Source: Paludibacter sp. (GTDB lineage: Bacteria; Bacteroidota; Bacteroidia; Bacteroidales; Paludibacteraceae). From it: a stretch of 15,059 nt of DNA. The DNA lies in assembly GCA_009787075.1 (NCBI GenBank), contig WRGS01000215.1, positions 1-15,059 on the forward strand, in the 5' to 3' direction. This document shows positions 8,533-15,059 of the stretch, piece after piece (the first letter of the stretch is position 1; each line of letters begins with the position of its first letter). The notes beneath the pieces are model-generated. The model ran no database searches. It saw only the letters and a list, made by a program, of their open reading frames with translations, and had not been told where the DNA came from. The position numbers were made by a program, and so were the translations under genes.

Positions 8533-8562
8533 GATTAAGAATATTTTTTATTATTCTTAATC
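8533..8562 (-). promoter_or_regulatory. Intercistronic hairpin between the DUF47 gene and pit
   Basis: GATTAAGAATA (8533-8543) and TATTCTTAATC (8552-8562) form a perfect 11-bp stem with an 8-base loop, in the 77-base gap of the operon. On the transcribed minus strand no run of T follows directly, so it is more likely an RNA-processing or stabilising element (or a leaky attenuator) than a full terminator. This is inference from structure alone. Confidence 0.5.
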
Positions 8563-8572
8563 TTGATAAATT

Positions 8573-9220
8573 TTATGCGTATTTTACAATAATTGTTTTA
8601 ATAATTTTTCCTGCGTATTCGGCAAGGTCAGTTGCCTTTTCGATTTCGTACACTATTTCCTTAATTTTGAGCAGTTCGATGCCGTCTTTTTCATTTTCAA
8701 ACAAATTGATAAGAAATCTTTCGTACAGTTCGTCTGCCTGATTTTCAAGGTCGTGCAATTTCTGACAGTATTCCAAAATCCGTTTGGTGCTTTTTCGGAT
8801 TGTAGCAAGTTCATCAACGGCTTTTCCCAAACACAAAGTACATTCGTAGAGAACTTTGGTTAGTTGTATTGCAGCCTCAGGAACAGATTTCGGATTATAA
8901 ATCATAAGCCGTTTTGCGCAACTGTTCACTCCGTCTGTAACATCGTCAAGTCGGTTGGCAAGCGCGTTAATGTCTTCGCGATCGAAAGGCGTGATAAAAG
9001 TCGTGTTCAGTTTGTCAAAAACTGTATTCGACAGTTTGTCGCCTTCGCGTTCTTTTTCCTTAATTTTGCGGTAAGTCGCCTCCGCAGTTGCGTGGTTGTA
9101 ACTGCTTGCAAAGTCAATCAGCATCTCCGATGCTTCAATAGATACAATCGAAAGTTTTTTCAAAAGCGGAAAAAATTTTGTTTCCTGCGGCGTAAGTTTG
9201 CTTAAAAACGAATTATTCAT
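8573..9220 (-). CDS. DUF47/PhoU-like phosphate-transport accessory protein
   Basis: A 215-residue, highly charged, all-helical soluble protein of the DUF47 (PhoU-related) family, at its usual length. It shows the expected helical pattern, including a segment with repeated acidic and basic residues (TYRKIKEKEREGDKL), the DREDINALANRLDDVTDGVN helix (about residues 99-118) typical of the family, and a C-terminal IEKATDLAEYAGKIIK helix. DUF47 proteins are encoded beside PiT transporters and are thought to modulate phosphate uptake from the cytoplasm; the acidic helices may bind metal as in PhoU. It is the first gene of a two-gene operon with pit. A well-formed Bacteroidetes promoter lies at 9312-9341, giving a leader of about 85 bases that includes a heptamer tandem repeat. 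ATG 9220 is the natural start; no clear Shine-Dalgarno is seen. Confidence 0.9.
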   Translation of the reverse strand: MNNSFLSKLTPQETKFFPLLKKLSIVSIEASEMLIDFASSYNHATAEATYRKIKEKEREGDKLSNTVFDKLNTTFITPFDREDINALANRLDDVTDGVNSCAKRLMIYNPKSVPEAAIQLTKVLYECTLCLGKAVDELATIRKSTKRILEYCQKLHDLENQADELYERFLINLFENEKDGIELLKIKEIVYEIEKATDLAEYAGKIIKTIIVKYA

Positions 9221-9240
9221 TGTAGATTAATTTTAAAAGA

Positions 9241-9267
9241 TTGAATATTGAATATTGAATATTGAAT
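9241..9267. repeat. Heptamer tandem repeat (TTGAATA, about 4 copies)
   Basis: Three exact copies of TTGAATA (9241-9261) are followed by TTGAAT at 9262-9267, after which G replaces A. The repeat lies in the predicted untranslated leader of the DUF47-pit operon, between promoter and start codon. On the transcript it reads as TATTCAA units. Copy number could vary by slippage. Confidence 0.8.
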
Positions 9268-9311
9268 GTTAAATAATTAATATAGAACTGTTGTAAAACA
9301 AATTCACGTCC

Positions 9312-9341
9312 CAAAGGTAATACAAATTTACTGAATACAAA
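9312..9341 (-). promoter_or_regulatory. Promoter of the DUF47-pit operon
   Basis: Read on the minus strand, TTTG (9341-9338) is followed after 18 bases by TACCTTTG (9319-9312), an exact fit to the Bacteroidetes -33 TTTG and -7 TAnnTTTG boxes at a normal spacing. Transcription would start near 9305. Confidence 0.7.
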
Positions 9342-9466
9342 AATTTTTTTTGCTAAAAATATGTTTTATAACATTAAAATTGTGAATATCAACAATTAAT
9401 AAATTTAAAAATATTATAAAAAACTTTATTTTGATAAATTATAAACTCAAAATAATTTTTTTTCCC

Positions 9467-9474
9467 TACCTTTG
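9467..9474 (+). promoter_or_regulatory. -7 box of the rubrerythrin promoter
   Basis: TACCTTTG matches TAnnTTTG exactly. The -33 region is not clear: the nearest upstream TTTG (9430-9433) is 33 bases away. Transcription would start near 9481, leaving a leader of about 70 bases that contains an A/T-only palindrome. Confidence 0.6.
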
Positions 9475-9485
9475 CAAATAATTAA

Positions 9486-9508
9486 ATTTTATAAATTTTT
9501 TATAAAAT
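9486..9508. repeat. A/T-only palindrome in the rubrerythrin leader
   Basis: ATTTTATAAA (9486-9495) and TTTATAAAAT (9499-9508) are perfect 10-base arms around TTT, just downstream of the predicted transcription start. It could be an operator for a redox or iron regulator, but with only A and T it may be chance in this A+T-rich leader. Confidence 0.3.
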
Positions 9509-9549
9509 AAATATTCCAAAATATTAATAATAAATAAAATATAAGTTAA

Positions 9550-10125
9550 ATGAAAAGTTTAAAAGGTACAGAAACTGAAAAAAATCTGCTGAAATCATTT
9601 GCAGGTGAAAGTCAGGCTCGCATGCGTTACACAATGTTTGCAAAGGAGGCGCAAAAAGATGGTTTTGAGCAAATTGCCGCAATTTTCCTCGAAACAGCCG
9701 ATCAGGAAAAAGAGCATGCTAAGAAGTTTTTCTCTTATCTGGAAGGCGGAATGGTGGAAATTACCGCTGCTTATCCGGCAGGTAAAGTTGGTACAACTGC
9801 CGAAAACTTGCTCGCCGCTGCTAATGGCGAACACGAAGAATGGGACGAACTTTATCCGCATTTTGCACAAGTTGCTGAAAATGAAGGTTTTGATAATATA
9901 GCTGTAATTTTTCGCAAAATAGCAAGCGTAGAAGCAGAGCACGAAAAACGTTATCGTCGTTTGCTACAACGCGTTGCAAGCCAGCAGGTTTTTGCTCGCG
10001 ATGAAGAAATTACGTGGCAATGCCGCAATTGCGGATTTGTTTTTCACGGCAAAGAAGCGCCCAAAGCGTGTCCTGCTTGTGCGCACCCGCAGGCGTTTTT
10101 TGAAGAAGAAAAGCAGAATTATTAA
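9550..10125 (+). CDS. rbr: Rubrerythrin (peroxide reductase)
   Basis: A 191-residue cytoplasmic protein of normal family length. The N-terminal ferritin-like diiron domain carries the expected ligands: Glu20 (GESQARMRY), Glu53 and His56 (EKEH), Glu94 and Glu97 (GEHEEW), and Glu128/His131 in the final E-x-x-H helix. The C-terminal rubredoxin-like domain has two CxxC pairs, Cys158/Cys161 (CRNC) and Cys174/Cys177 (CPAC), for one FeS4 iron. Rubrerythrin reduces hydrogen peroxide to water with electrons from NAD(P)H through rubredoxin or flavoprotein partners, and is a hallmark of anaerobes exposed to transient oxygen. The gene is monocistronic: a promoter box lies at 9467-9474 and a strong intrinsic terminator directly follows. 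No partner gene is adjacent. Confidence 0.97.
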   Translation: MKSLKGTETEKNLLKSFAGESQARMRYTMFAKEAQKDGFEQIAAIFLETADQEKEHAKKFFSYLEGGMVEITAAYPAGKVGTTAENLLAAANGEHEEWDELYPHFAQVAENEGFDNIAVIFRKIASVEAEHEKRYRRLLQRVASQQVFARDEEITWQCRNCGFVFHGKEAPKACPACAHPQAFFEEEKQNY

Positions 10126-10144
10126 AAATTAGGCAACAGAAAAA

Positions 10145-10182
10145 GCAACCGCAAATCAAAACGGATTTGCGGATTGTTTTTT
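10145..10182 (+). terminator. Rho-independent terminator of rubrerythrin
   Basis: CCGCAAATC (10149-10157) and GATTTGCGG (10164-10172) form a perfect 9-bp G+C-containing stem with a 6-base loop. The stem can extend by CAA/TTG across a single bulged A at 10173, and a run of six T (10177-10182) follows at once. It separates rubrerythrin from the polysaccharide locus. Confidence 0.88.
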
Positions 10183-10255
10183 ATATAAAAAATCCAAAAA
10201 TCAAAGTAATAAATAAAAATAATTGGCGTTTTTTTACGTTGAATATAGGCGATAA

Positions 10256-11530
10256 ATGAAAGAATTTTATAAAAAAATTAAAAATTTATTACATAACAAC
10301 AAAAAAGTAGTTGAGAATTATTTTTTTATGACTGTACTGCAAATACTTAATTCTTTTTTTTATTTGCTTATTTATCCCTATTTAATTCGTGTTTTAGGAA
10401 AGGAAAGTTACGGGATGTATGTTTTTGCGTATGGAATTTCTATGTATTTTGTTTATTTGGTAGGATTTGGATTTGATATGCCGGGAACAAAAGCAATAGC
10501 ACTTGCACCTAACAATAAAAAATCAATGTCTCATACACTTTCCTGTATTTTTACTGCAAAATTGTATTTAGAAATAATTGCAGTTATTTTGTTTGTAATA
10601 ATAATTTTTTCTATTCCTTCATTGCGAAATCAATGGTTACTTTATTCTTTTTGTTTTCTAAATACACTGACAAGTATTCTTTTCCCTCAATGGTATTTCC
10701 AAGGAATACAGAAAATGCGTATTGTTACATTGATTCAAGTAGCGTTTAAAATATTATCGCTTCCTGCTATTTTTTTATTTGTAAAAACGACAACAGATGT
10801 TTTTTGTTATGCATTAATAATCAGCGTGTTTAATATAAGCGGCGCATTTGTATCTTATTATATTATAACAAAACAACATAAAATCCGAATACATTTGGTA
10901 AAATTTAATTTCATCAAACAATGGTACAAAGATGCTACACCATTTTTTGCTACTGTAGCGGCGGGAACTCTTAAATCTCAAACTATTGTGATTCTTATTG
11001 GTGCATTGTTTACCAAGACTGATGTTGCTTATTACGACTTGGCAAATAAAATTGTTGCCATACCAAACACATTGGTAACAAACATTAATGGAGCATTATT
11101 TCCTAAAGCAATTATCAGTTTAACAAAAGAAAAATTAAAAAAGATTATTCATTCTGAAATATATATTGGATTAATTTCCATAATAGCATTAATTATTTTT
11201 GGAAAATGGCTTGTTATTCTTTTCGGAGGGAACGAAATGTTATTATCTTATCCTATGGTTGTTATATTAAGTTTTACAATATTGTCGTGGTTAGTTACAG
11301 GAGGATATATTAACTTTTTCTTTTTACCAAATCGTTTTTATTCGTATGTTACTAAAAATCAATTTATTGCTTTGATAAGTTTTTTTGTTTTCTTTTTTAT
11401 TGGTATTTTTTTATATAAAAGTGTATTTATTTTGCCAATTTCATTATCTTTGTCAGCAATAACGGAATGGATTTATTGTTGGTTAATAGTGAAACGAAAA
11501 TACAATTACAATTATAATTATAACAGTTAG
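10256..11530 (+). CDS. wzx: Wzx-type polysaccharide flippase
   Basis: A 424-residue polytopic inner-membrane protein of the polysaccharide biosynthesis (MOP/Wzx, RfbX-like) family. Evidence is the typical N-terminus (a short charged stretch, then NYFFMTVLQILNSFFYLLIY and PYLIRVLGKESYGMYVFA, the family's P-x-x-x-R-x-L-G-x-x-x-[YF]-G element at about residues 41-54), the motif FPQWYFQGIQKM in the middle, and hydrophobic segments across the chain. It would flip undecaprenyl-diphosphate-linked repeat units to the periplasm. It is first in a tightly packed operon, 6 bases before the polymerase gene, and follows a terminator, so its promoter should lie in 10183-10255; I see no good box there. The C-terminus ends in an odd YNYNYNYN tail encoded by a hexanucleotide repeat. 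The gene is much more A+T-rich than the phosphate genes. Confidence 0.93.
   Translation: MKEFYKKIKNLLHNNKKVVENYFFMTVLQILNSFFYLLIYPYLIRVLGKESYGMYVFAYGISMYFVYLVGFGFDMPGTKAIALAPNNKKSMSHTLSCIFTAKLYLEIIAVILFVIIIFSIPSLRNQWLLYSFCFLNTLTSILFPQWYFQGIQKMRIVTLIQVAFKILSLPAIFLFVKTTTDVFCYALIISVFNISGAFVSYYIITKQHKIRIHLVKFNFIKQWYKDATPFFATVAAGTLKSQTIVILIGALFTKTDVAYYDLANKIVAIPNTLVTNINGALFPKAIISLTKEKLKKIIHSEIYIGLISIIALIIFGKWLVILFGGNEMLLSYPMVVILSFTILSWLVTGGYINFFFLPNRFYSYVTKNQFIALISFFVFFFIGIFLYKSVFILPISLSLSAITEWIYCWLIVKRKYNYNYNYNS
11502..11525 (+). repeat. Hexanucleotide repeat encoding the YNYNYNYN tail of Wzx
   Basis: Four successive hexamers of the form TA[CT]AA[CT] precede the final Ser codon and TAG stop of the flippase gene. 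They encode alternating Tyr-Asn. Variation in copy number by whole units would change tail length without shifting the frame. Confidence 0.65.
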
Positions 11531-11536
11531 AAATTT

Positions 11537-12820
11537 ATGTACCTAATTTTAACAATTATTGGAATAGTTTTGATTGCTTTCTTGTTAATAAGGATTGACA
11601 AAGGTATTGATACTTCATATATTTTTCGTGCTTTTTTATTGGTTTCTTTTTTCCTATGGTATGTTTTGCCGTTTTTTTTAAGTATAATCGGTTATTGGGG
11701 AATAATAGAGTTAATTACGGATACTTCTTTTGATGAATATTTGAAACTTAATTGTTTTGAAGTATGGTTTTATGCTATAATATTGTTTGTTTTTACGTTT
11801 TCCAAAAGGTTTATATCTACTAACAATAATACCTTTTTCGTAGACAACCCTAATGCAAATTCTGTTGCTTTACCTATAATGCTTATTTTTACTGTTGTAA
11901 TGTTGATTTACAACTTTATTTATCGTTTTGACTATTCCGATGTTAATGAGATAGAAAACGCAGAAGGAGGCGTTTTTTTTATATTAAATGTGTTTAATCT
12001 TTTTATACAATCATACATTTGGATTTGTATAATAAACCGAGAACACCCTCATTTCAGAAAATTATTTATTATAATTATTTTAGCGTATTTGGCTTATTAT
12101 ATATTGTCAGGTTCTCGTATTTATATGTTAAGTATTCTATGGTTAATGTTTTTTATTAAAAAAGAACATATTTTATCTCATAAATGGTTATATTTTATCC
12201 CTATTGCTTCCATTGTTGCTGTTTCATTGATATTGCTGCCAATATTGTCTTCTATACGTTCAGCAGAAGAGGCTGAACAAATGAATGATGTAGAACAGAT
12301 AACACATGCTGTTTTTGACCAATTGAACATTAAACTTAATGCTAGTGGATATACCACTGTGTTGATAACAAATGATGGGGTTGGCTTTGCTGGAACGAAA
12401 CCTTATATTGGCAGTATGCTTAAGTTCTTGCCTCGATCAATATGGGCAGAAAAGCCAACTCCAACAAGTTTTAATGGCGATATTTCAGGAACGCCAGCTC
12501 GTCGTATTCCTTTTATATTAACAGGTGAAAATTCTACTTATAATGTAGGCACGTCGGCGGGATTAGTTTCATTATGGCACGGATATTACTCGGTAGTGCT
12601 ATCCATATTGCTTAGTGTAATGTTTTTATGGATTCTGTGTAGAACATTGGCTTCAAAGTCACTGATTGTTAATGCTATTGGATTTATGTTATTTTACTTT
12701 CCACAGTTAGTAATGACGCCTGCTACAGGTGATAATATAATCCAAAAATTGTTTGAAGTGGCAATACTGTTTGGAATAGTCTATTTTACAGGTATGTTGC
12801 GTTTATATAAATTTGAATAA
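11537..12820 (+). CDS. wzy: Wzy-type O-antigen/capsule repeat-unit polymerase
   Basis: A 427-residue polytopic membrane protein with about ten or more hydrophobic segments, directly after the flippase gene. It has a hydrophilic central-to-late loop (about residues 235-335) containing LPRSIWAEKPTPTS, the P-R-x-[IL]-W-x-x-K-P element often seen in the large periplasmic loop of repeat-unit polymerases, followed by a helix with GLVSLWHGYYS. Wzy joins undecaprenyl-linked repeat units at the periplasmic face. These polymerases are highly divergent in sequence, so the call rests on topology, this loop motif and position between Wzx and glycosyltransferases. The gene begins 6 bases after the wzx stop and ends 14 bases before the fucosyltransferase gene. 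The linkage it forms cannot be predicted. Confidence 0.82.
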   Translation: MYLILTIIGIVLIAFLLIRIDKGIDTSYIFRAFLLVSFFLWYVLPFFLSIIGYWGIIELITDTSFDEYLKLNCFEVWFYAIILFVFTFSKRFISTNNNTFFVDNPNANSVALPIMLIFTVVMLIYNFIYRFDYSDVNEIENAEGGVFFILNVFNLFIQSYIWICIINREHPHFRKLFIIIILAYLAYYILSGSRIYMLSILWLMFFIKKEHILSHKWLYFIPIASIVAVSLILLPILSSIRSAEEAEQMNDVEQITHAVFDQLNIKLNASGYTTVLITNDGVGFAGTKPYIGSMLKFLPRSIWAEKPTPTSFNGDISGTPARRIPFILTGENSTYNVGTSAGLVSLWHGYYSVVLSILLSVMFLWILCRTLASKSLIVNAIGFMLFYFPQLVMTPATGDNIIQKLFEVAILFGIVYFTGMLRLYKFE

Positions 12821-12834
12821 AAAAATAATAAAGT

Positions 12835-13647
12835 ATGAAAATAGTTACTTTTCAAGGAGGATTAGGGAATCAAATGTTTCAATATCAATTCTATTTGTGG
12901 TTACAAAAACAGACTGATGATAAAATTTTTGGATATTATCCATCGAAAGGACTTAGAAATCATAATGGATTAGAAATAGAGCAATGTTTTTCAGATGTGA
13001 TTCTTCCGACATCTAATTTGTTTATTGATTTTTATGTGAAATTTCTGAAATTATTAAACAAAACAAAGATAAAAAATACAATTTCATCAAAAGATAATTA
13101 TGATATAAACAAAATTATTTTTGAAGATTATTGGTTGGATTTAAAATATCTTTCAAAATTCAGATTTGAATTAAAAGAAGAATTACTTGTAAAAAATGCT
13201 CAAAATATAGAATTGTTAAATAATATTAACCGAATAAATTCTGTTTCCGTACATATTCGCAGAAACGATTATTTGAACGAGAAATACAGTAAAATTTATG
13301 ATGGCATTTGTAATGCAAATTATTATAATGCTGCTGTTGATTATGTTTTTGCCAAAGATAAAAATGTTGTTTTTTATGTTTTTTCAGATGAAATTGATTG
13401 GTGTAAAGAAAAAATGAATATTCCCAATGCAATATTTGTAGATTGTAATAAAGGCAAAGACAGTATTTTAGATTTATATTTAATGAGCCGTTGCAAAACA
13501 AACATCATTGCCAACAGTACGTTTAGTTGGTGGGCTGCATATAACAATCAAAATGCGCACAAAACAATTATTGCTCCAAAGCGTTGGTTTAATGAAAACA
13601 CTTTCAAAGAACCTGATATTTTTCCTGAAAATTGGATAAGATTATGA
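12835..13647 (+). CDS. GT11-family alpha-1,2-fucosyltransferase-like enzyme
   Basis: A 270-residue cytoplasmic glycosyltransferase with the hallmarks of family GT11: N-terminal GGLGNQMFQY (residues 8-17), the GDP-fucose-binding motif H-x-R-R-x-D (His140-Asp145 in VSVHIRRNDYL), and NSTFSWWAAY (227-236). GT11 enzymes transfer L-fucose from GDP-fucose, typically in alpha-1,2 linkage to galactose. The protein is a little shorter than many members (about 280-300) but all three motif blocks are present, so it looks intact. It sits in a polysaccharide operon and shares an ATGA overlap with the next glycosyltransferase gene. Some GT11 proteins have other linkage specificity, so acceptor and linkage are inferred from the family only. 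GDP-fucose synthesis genes (gmd/fcl or fkp) are not in this window. Confidence 0.9.
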   Translation: MKIVTFQGGLGNQMFQYQFYLWLQKQTDDKIFGYYPSKGLRNHNGLEIEQCFSDVILPTSNLFIDFYVKFLKLLNKTKIKNTISSKDNYDINKIIFEDYWLDLKYLSKFRFELKEELLVKNAQNIELLNNINRINSVSVHIRRNDYLNEKYSKIYDGICNANYYNAAVDYVFAKDKNVVFYVFSDEIDWCKEKMNIPNAIFVDCNKGKDSILDLYLMSRCKTNIIANSTFSWWAAYNNQNAHKTIIAPKRWFNENTFKEPDIFPENWIRL

Positions 13648-14690
13648 ACAATAAAAAAGTATCTGTAATAATTCCTTGCTATAATGCTGAACAATACGTA
13701 GAAAAGGCAGTGTTGTCTATTATGCAGCAAACATACGCTAATTTGGAAATAATATGTATTGATGATTGCTCAACCGACAAAACTTTTGAAATACTTTCTC
13801 GTTTAGCCGAAAAGGATGAAAGAATAATGCTTGTACGCAACGAAATCAATTTAAAATTAACTGATACTTTGAATAAAGGTGTTGATTTGGCTTCGGGTTA
13901 TTATATTGCCAGAATGGATGCTGACGATTTTTCTTTGCCGTTTAGAATAGAAAAACAAGTGGATTTTGTTGAAAAAAATAATTTGAAAGTTTGCGGTACA
14001 TTCACTGTATTTTATCGAAAAGGAAAATTTGAGAAACGCCTGCAAATAGCATCGTTACCGGAAATATTTTTATTGACTGCTTTGTTCGATTCGCCAATGA
14101 TTCATCCTTCTGTTTTAGCATTAACTGATACAATGAAGAAGTTTAGATATATAGTATCTTCCCAATCATACATTCTTGAAGATTATGACCTTTGGTGCAG
14201 AATGTTACTCGAAAAAATTCCAATGGGAAATATCAAAGAATATCTATTTGTATATCGTATCAACGAATTGGGTGAAACACAATCAAAAAAAAATATTCAA
14301 GTCGAAAATCATCTGGCTTTGGCAGAAAAAATGATTTTATCGGTAATAGGAAAGCCTGTTGCTATTAAAAGTTTACGACTTATATCTGGACTTGTTGGCG
14401 ATTTCCAACCGCATTGGAATGATATTAAAAATGCAATGACAGAATTAAAACATATTTATTCTGTTTATACAAAAAAGTTTCATTTAACAAAAAACGGACA
14501 AGCGGAGGCAAAAAGTTGGTTGCATTGGAAACAACTTTATATTTTACAGTTTGGGGTGCGGAAAGGAAATATTAAAACTAAACTTTTGTCGGGAATATGG
14601 TTTGTATTGAAAAGCCCTTACCTTGTTAAATTATTTGCGGAAAAAACTTTATTGCCATTTAATAAAAAGCAAATGTATCAATTATTATGA
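13644..14690 (+). CDS. Family 2 glycosyltransferase
   Basis: A 348-residue cytoplasmic or membrane-associated inverting glycosyltransferase with a GT-A fold. The N-terminus has the classic KVSVIIPCYNAEQYVEKAV start (residues 5-23), the nucleotide-binding IDDCSTD (39-45) and the metal-binding D-x-D in RMDADD (Asp92, Asp94). LEDYDLWCRML (about 176-186) is the acceptor/catalytic-base region usual in this group (ED-x-D/E-W). The C-terminal third is helical and basic and may contact the membrane. It adds one sugar to the lipid-linked repeat unit; the donor cannot be deduced. The ATG at 13644 overlaps the fucosyltransferase stop as ATGA, and its own stop overlaps the next gene's ATG in the same way, so three genes are translationally coupled. 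Confidence 0.92.
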   Translation: MNNKKVSVIIPCYNAEQYVEKAVLSIMQQTYANLEIICIDDCSTDKTFEILSRLAEKDERIMLVRNEINLKLTDTLNKGVDLASGYYIARMDADDFSLPFRIEKQVDFVEKNNLKVCGTFTVFYRKGKFEKRLQIASLPEIFLLTALFDSPMIHPSVLALTDTMKKFRYIVSSQSYILEDYDLWCRMLLEKIPMGNIKEYLFVYRINELGETQSKKNIQVENHLALAEKMILSVIGKPVAIKSLRLISGLVGDFQPHWNDIKNAMTELKHIYSVYTKKFHLTKNGQAEAKSWLHWKQLYILQFGVRKGNIKTKLLSGIWFVLKSPYLVKLFAEKTLLPFNKKQMYQLL

Positions 14691-15059
14691 AAGAAAAATT
14701 TGACATAGCGTATATTACCACATTTATAAATACTGATTATATTTACAAATTGATTGACAGCATAATCATAAATAATAAAACAATAAAGACTATGTTGATT
14801 GTTGTTAATCAAACCAAACAATTTCTTAATTTGGAAAAATATTCAAATTCAAATAATGTCATTGTAGAACTGCAAACCGAAAAACAGTCTTTATCAAAAG
14901 CAAGAAATGTAGGGATAGAGTGTTTGATAGAACACGAATTTGATGTGCGATATGTTAGTTTTCCTGATGACGATTCAAGTTTTGATGTTAATTTCTTTGA
15001 AAAATTTAACAATATTATCATCGATAATAATAATTATTTAATAGATGTTTATGGTGAAA
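14687..15059 (+). CDS. Second glycosyltransferase, GT2-like (5' part only)
   Basis: The ATG at 14687 overlaps the previous stop as ATGA; 124 codons are visible before the window ends. The pattern fits a GT-A glycosyltransferase: an initial beta-strand FDIAYITTF, a second strand TMLIVVNQT, the segment SLSKARNVGIE (about residues 70-80) that in GT2 enzymes precedes the D-x-D, and the acidic cluster FPDDDSSFD (about 94-102) as the likely metal/nucleotide site. The start is divergent from the common VSVIIPxYN form. The C-terminal part is outside the window, so length and specificity are unknown. It continues the polysaccharide operon. Confidence 0.75.
   Translation, partial: MKEKFDIAYITTFINTDYIYKLIDSIIINNKTIKTMLIVVNQTKQFLNLEKYSNSNNVIVELQTEKQSLSKARNVGIECLIEHEFDVRYVSFPDDDSSFDVNFFEKFNNIIIDNNNYLIDVYGE

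Noticed and set aside
9241..9267. Possible CRISPR-like array
   Set aside because: The units are 7 bases, directly tandem and without spacers.
13632..13643. Upstream TTG start for the GT2 gene
   Set aside because: ATG 13644 gives the ATGA overlap and the normal GT2 N-terminus.
12835..13647. Truncation or frameshift of the fucosyltransferase, because it is shorter than typical
   Set aside because: All three conserved motif blocks and a natural C-terminus are present in one frame.

Overview
The window looks like chromosomal DNA of an anaerobic, probably gut-type or sediment-type member of the Bacteroidetes. The evidence is a hybrid two-component system (periplasmic propellers, kinase, receiver and AraC domain in one chain), promoters of the Bacteroidetes kind (TAnnTTTG -7 box with a TTTG -33 box), weak or absent Shine-Dalgarno sequences, high A+T content, and a rubrerythrin. 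I cannot assign a genus.

Layout. (1) 1-1293, minus strand: a phenylacetate-CoA-ligase-like adenylating enzyme whose last residues are cut by the window edge. (2) 1457-7038, plus strand: two genes sharing an ATGA overlap. The first encodes an unusual fusion of a DedA/VTT membrane protein to a complete shikimate dehydrogenase (AroE). The second encodes a 1361-residue hybrid two-component sensor/regulator. (3) 7035-7304, minus strand: what looks like a decayed small gene, in an otherwise gene-free stretch up to 7436. (4) 7437-9220, minus strand: a phosphate-uptake operon with a DUF47/PhoU-like accessory protein upstream and a PiT transporter downstream, a hairpin between them, a clear promoter and a tandem heptamer in the leader. 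(5) 9550-10125, plus strand: rubrerythrin with its own promoter and a strong rho-independent terminator. (6) 10256 to the right edge, plus strand: a tightly packed, markedly A+T-rich surface-polysaccharide locus (Wzx flippase, Wzy polymerase, GT11 alpha-1,2-fucosyltransferase-like enzyme, GT2 glycosyltransferase, and a second GT2 gene cut by the window edge).

How the genes work together. The polysaccharide genes form a Wzx/Wzy-type assembly line: glycosyltransferases build a lipid-linked repeat unit (probably fucosylated), Wzx flips it and Wzy polymerises it. DUF47 and PiT form a known low-affinity phosphate uptake pair. The most unusual part is the DedA-AroE fusion, which would tether an aromatic-pathway enzyme to the inner membrane, translationally coupled to a hybrid sensor with no SusC/SusD genes beside it. 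The divergently transcribed arylacetate-CoA-ligase-like gene may give this corner an aromatic-metabolism theme, but that is inference.
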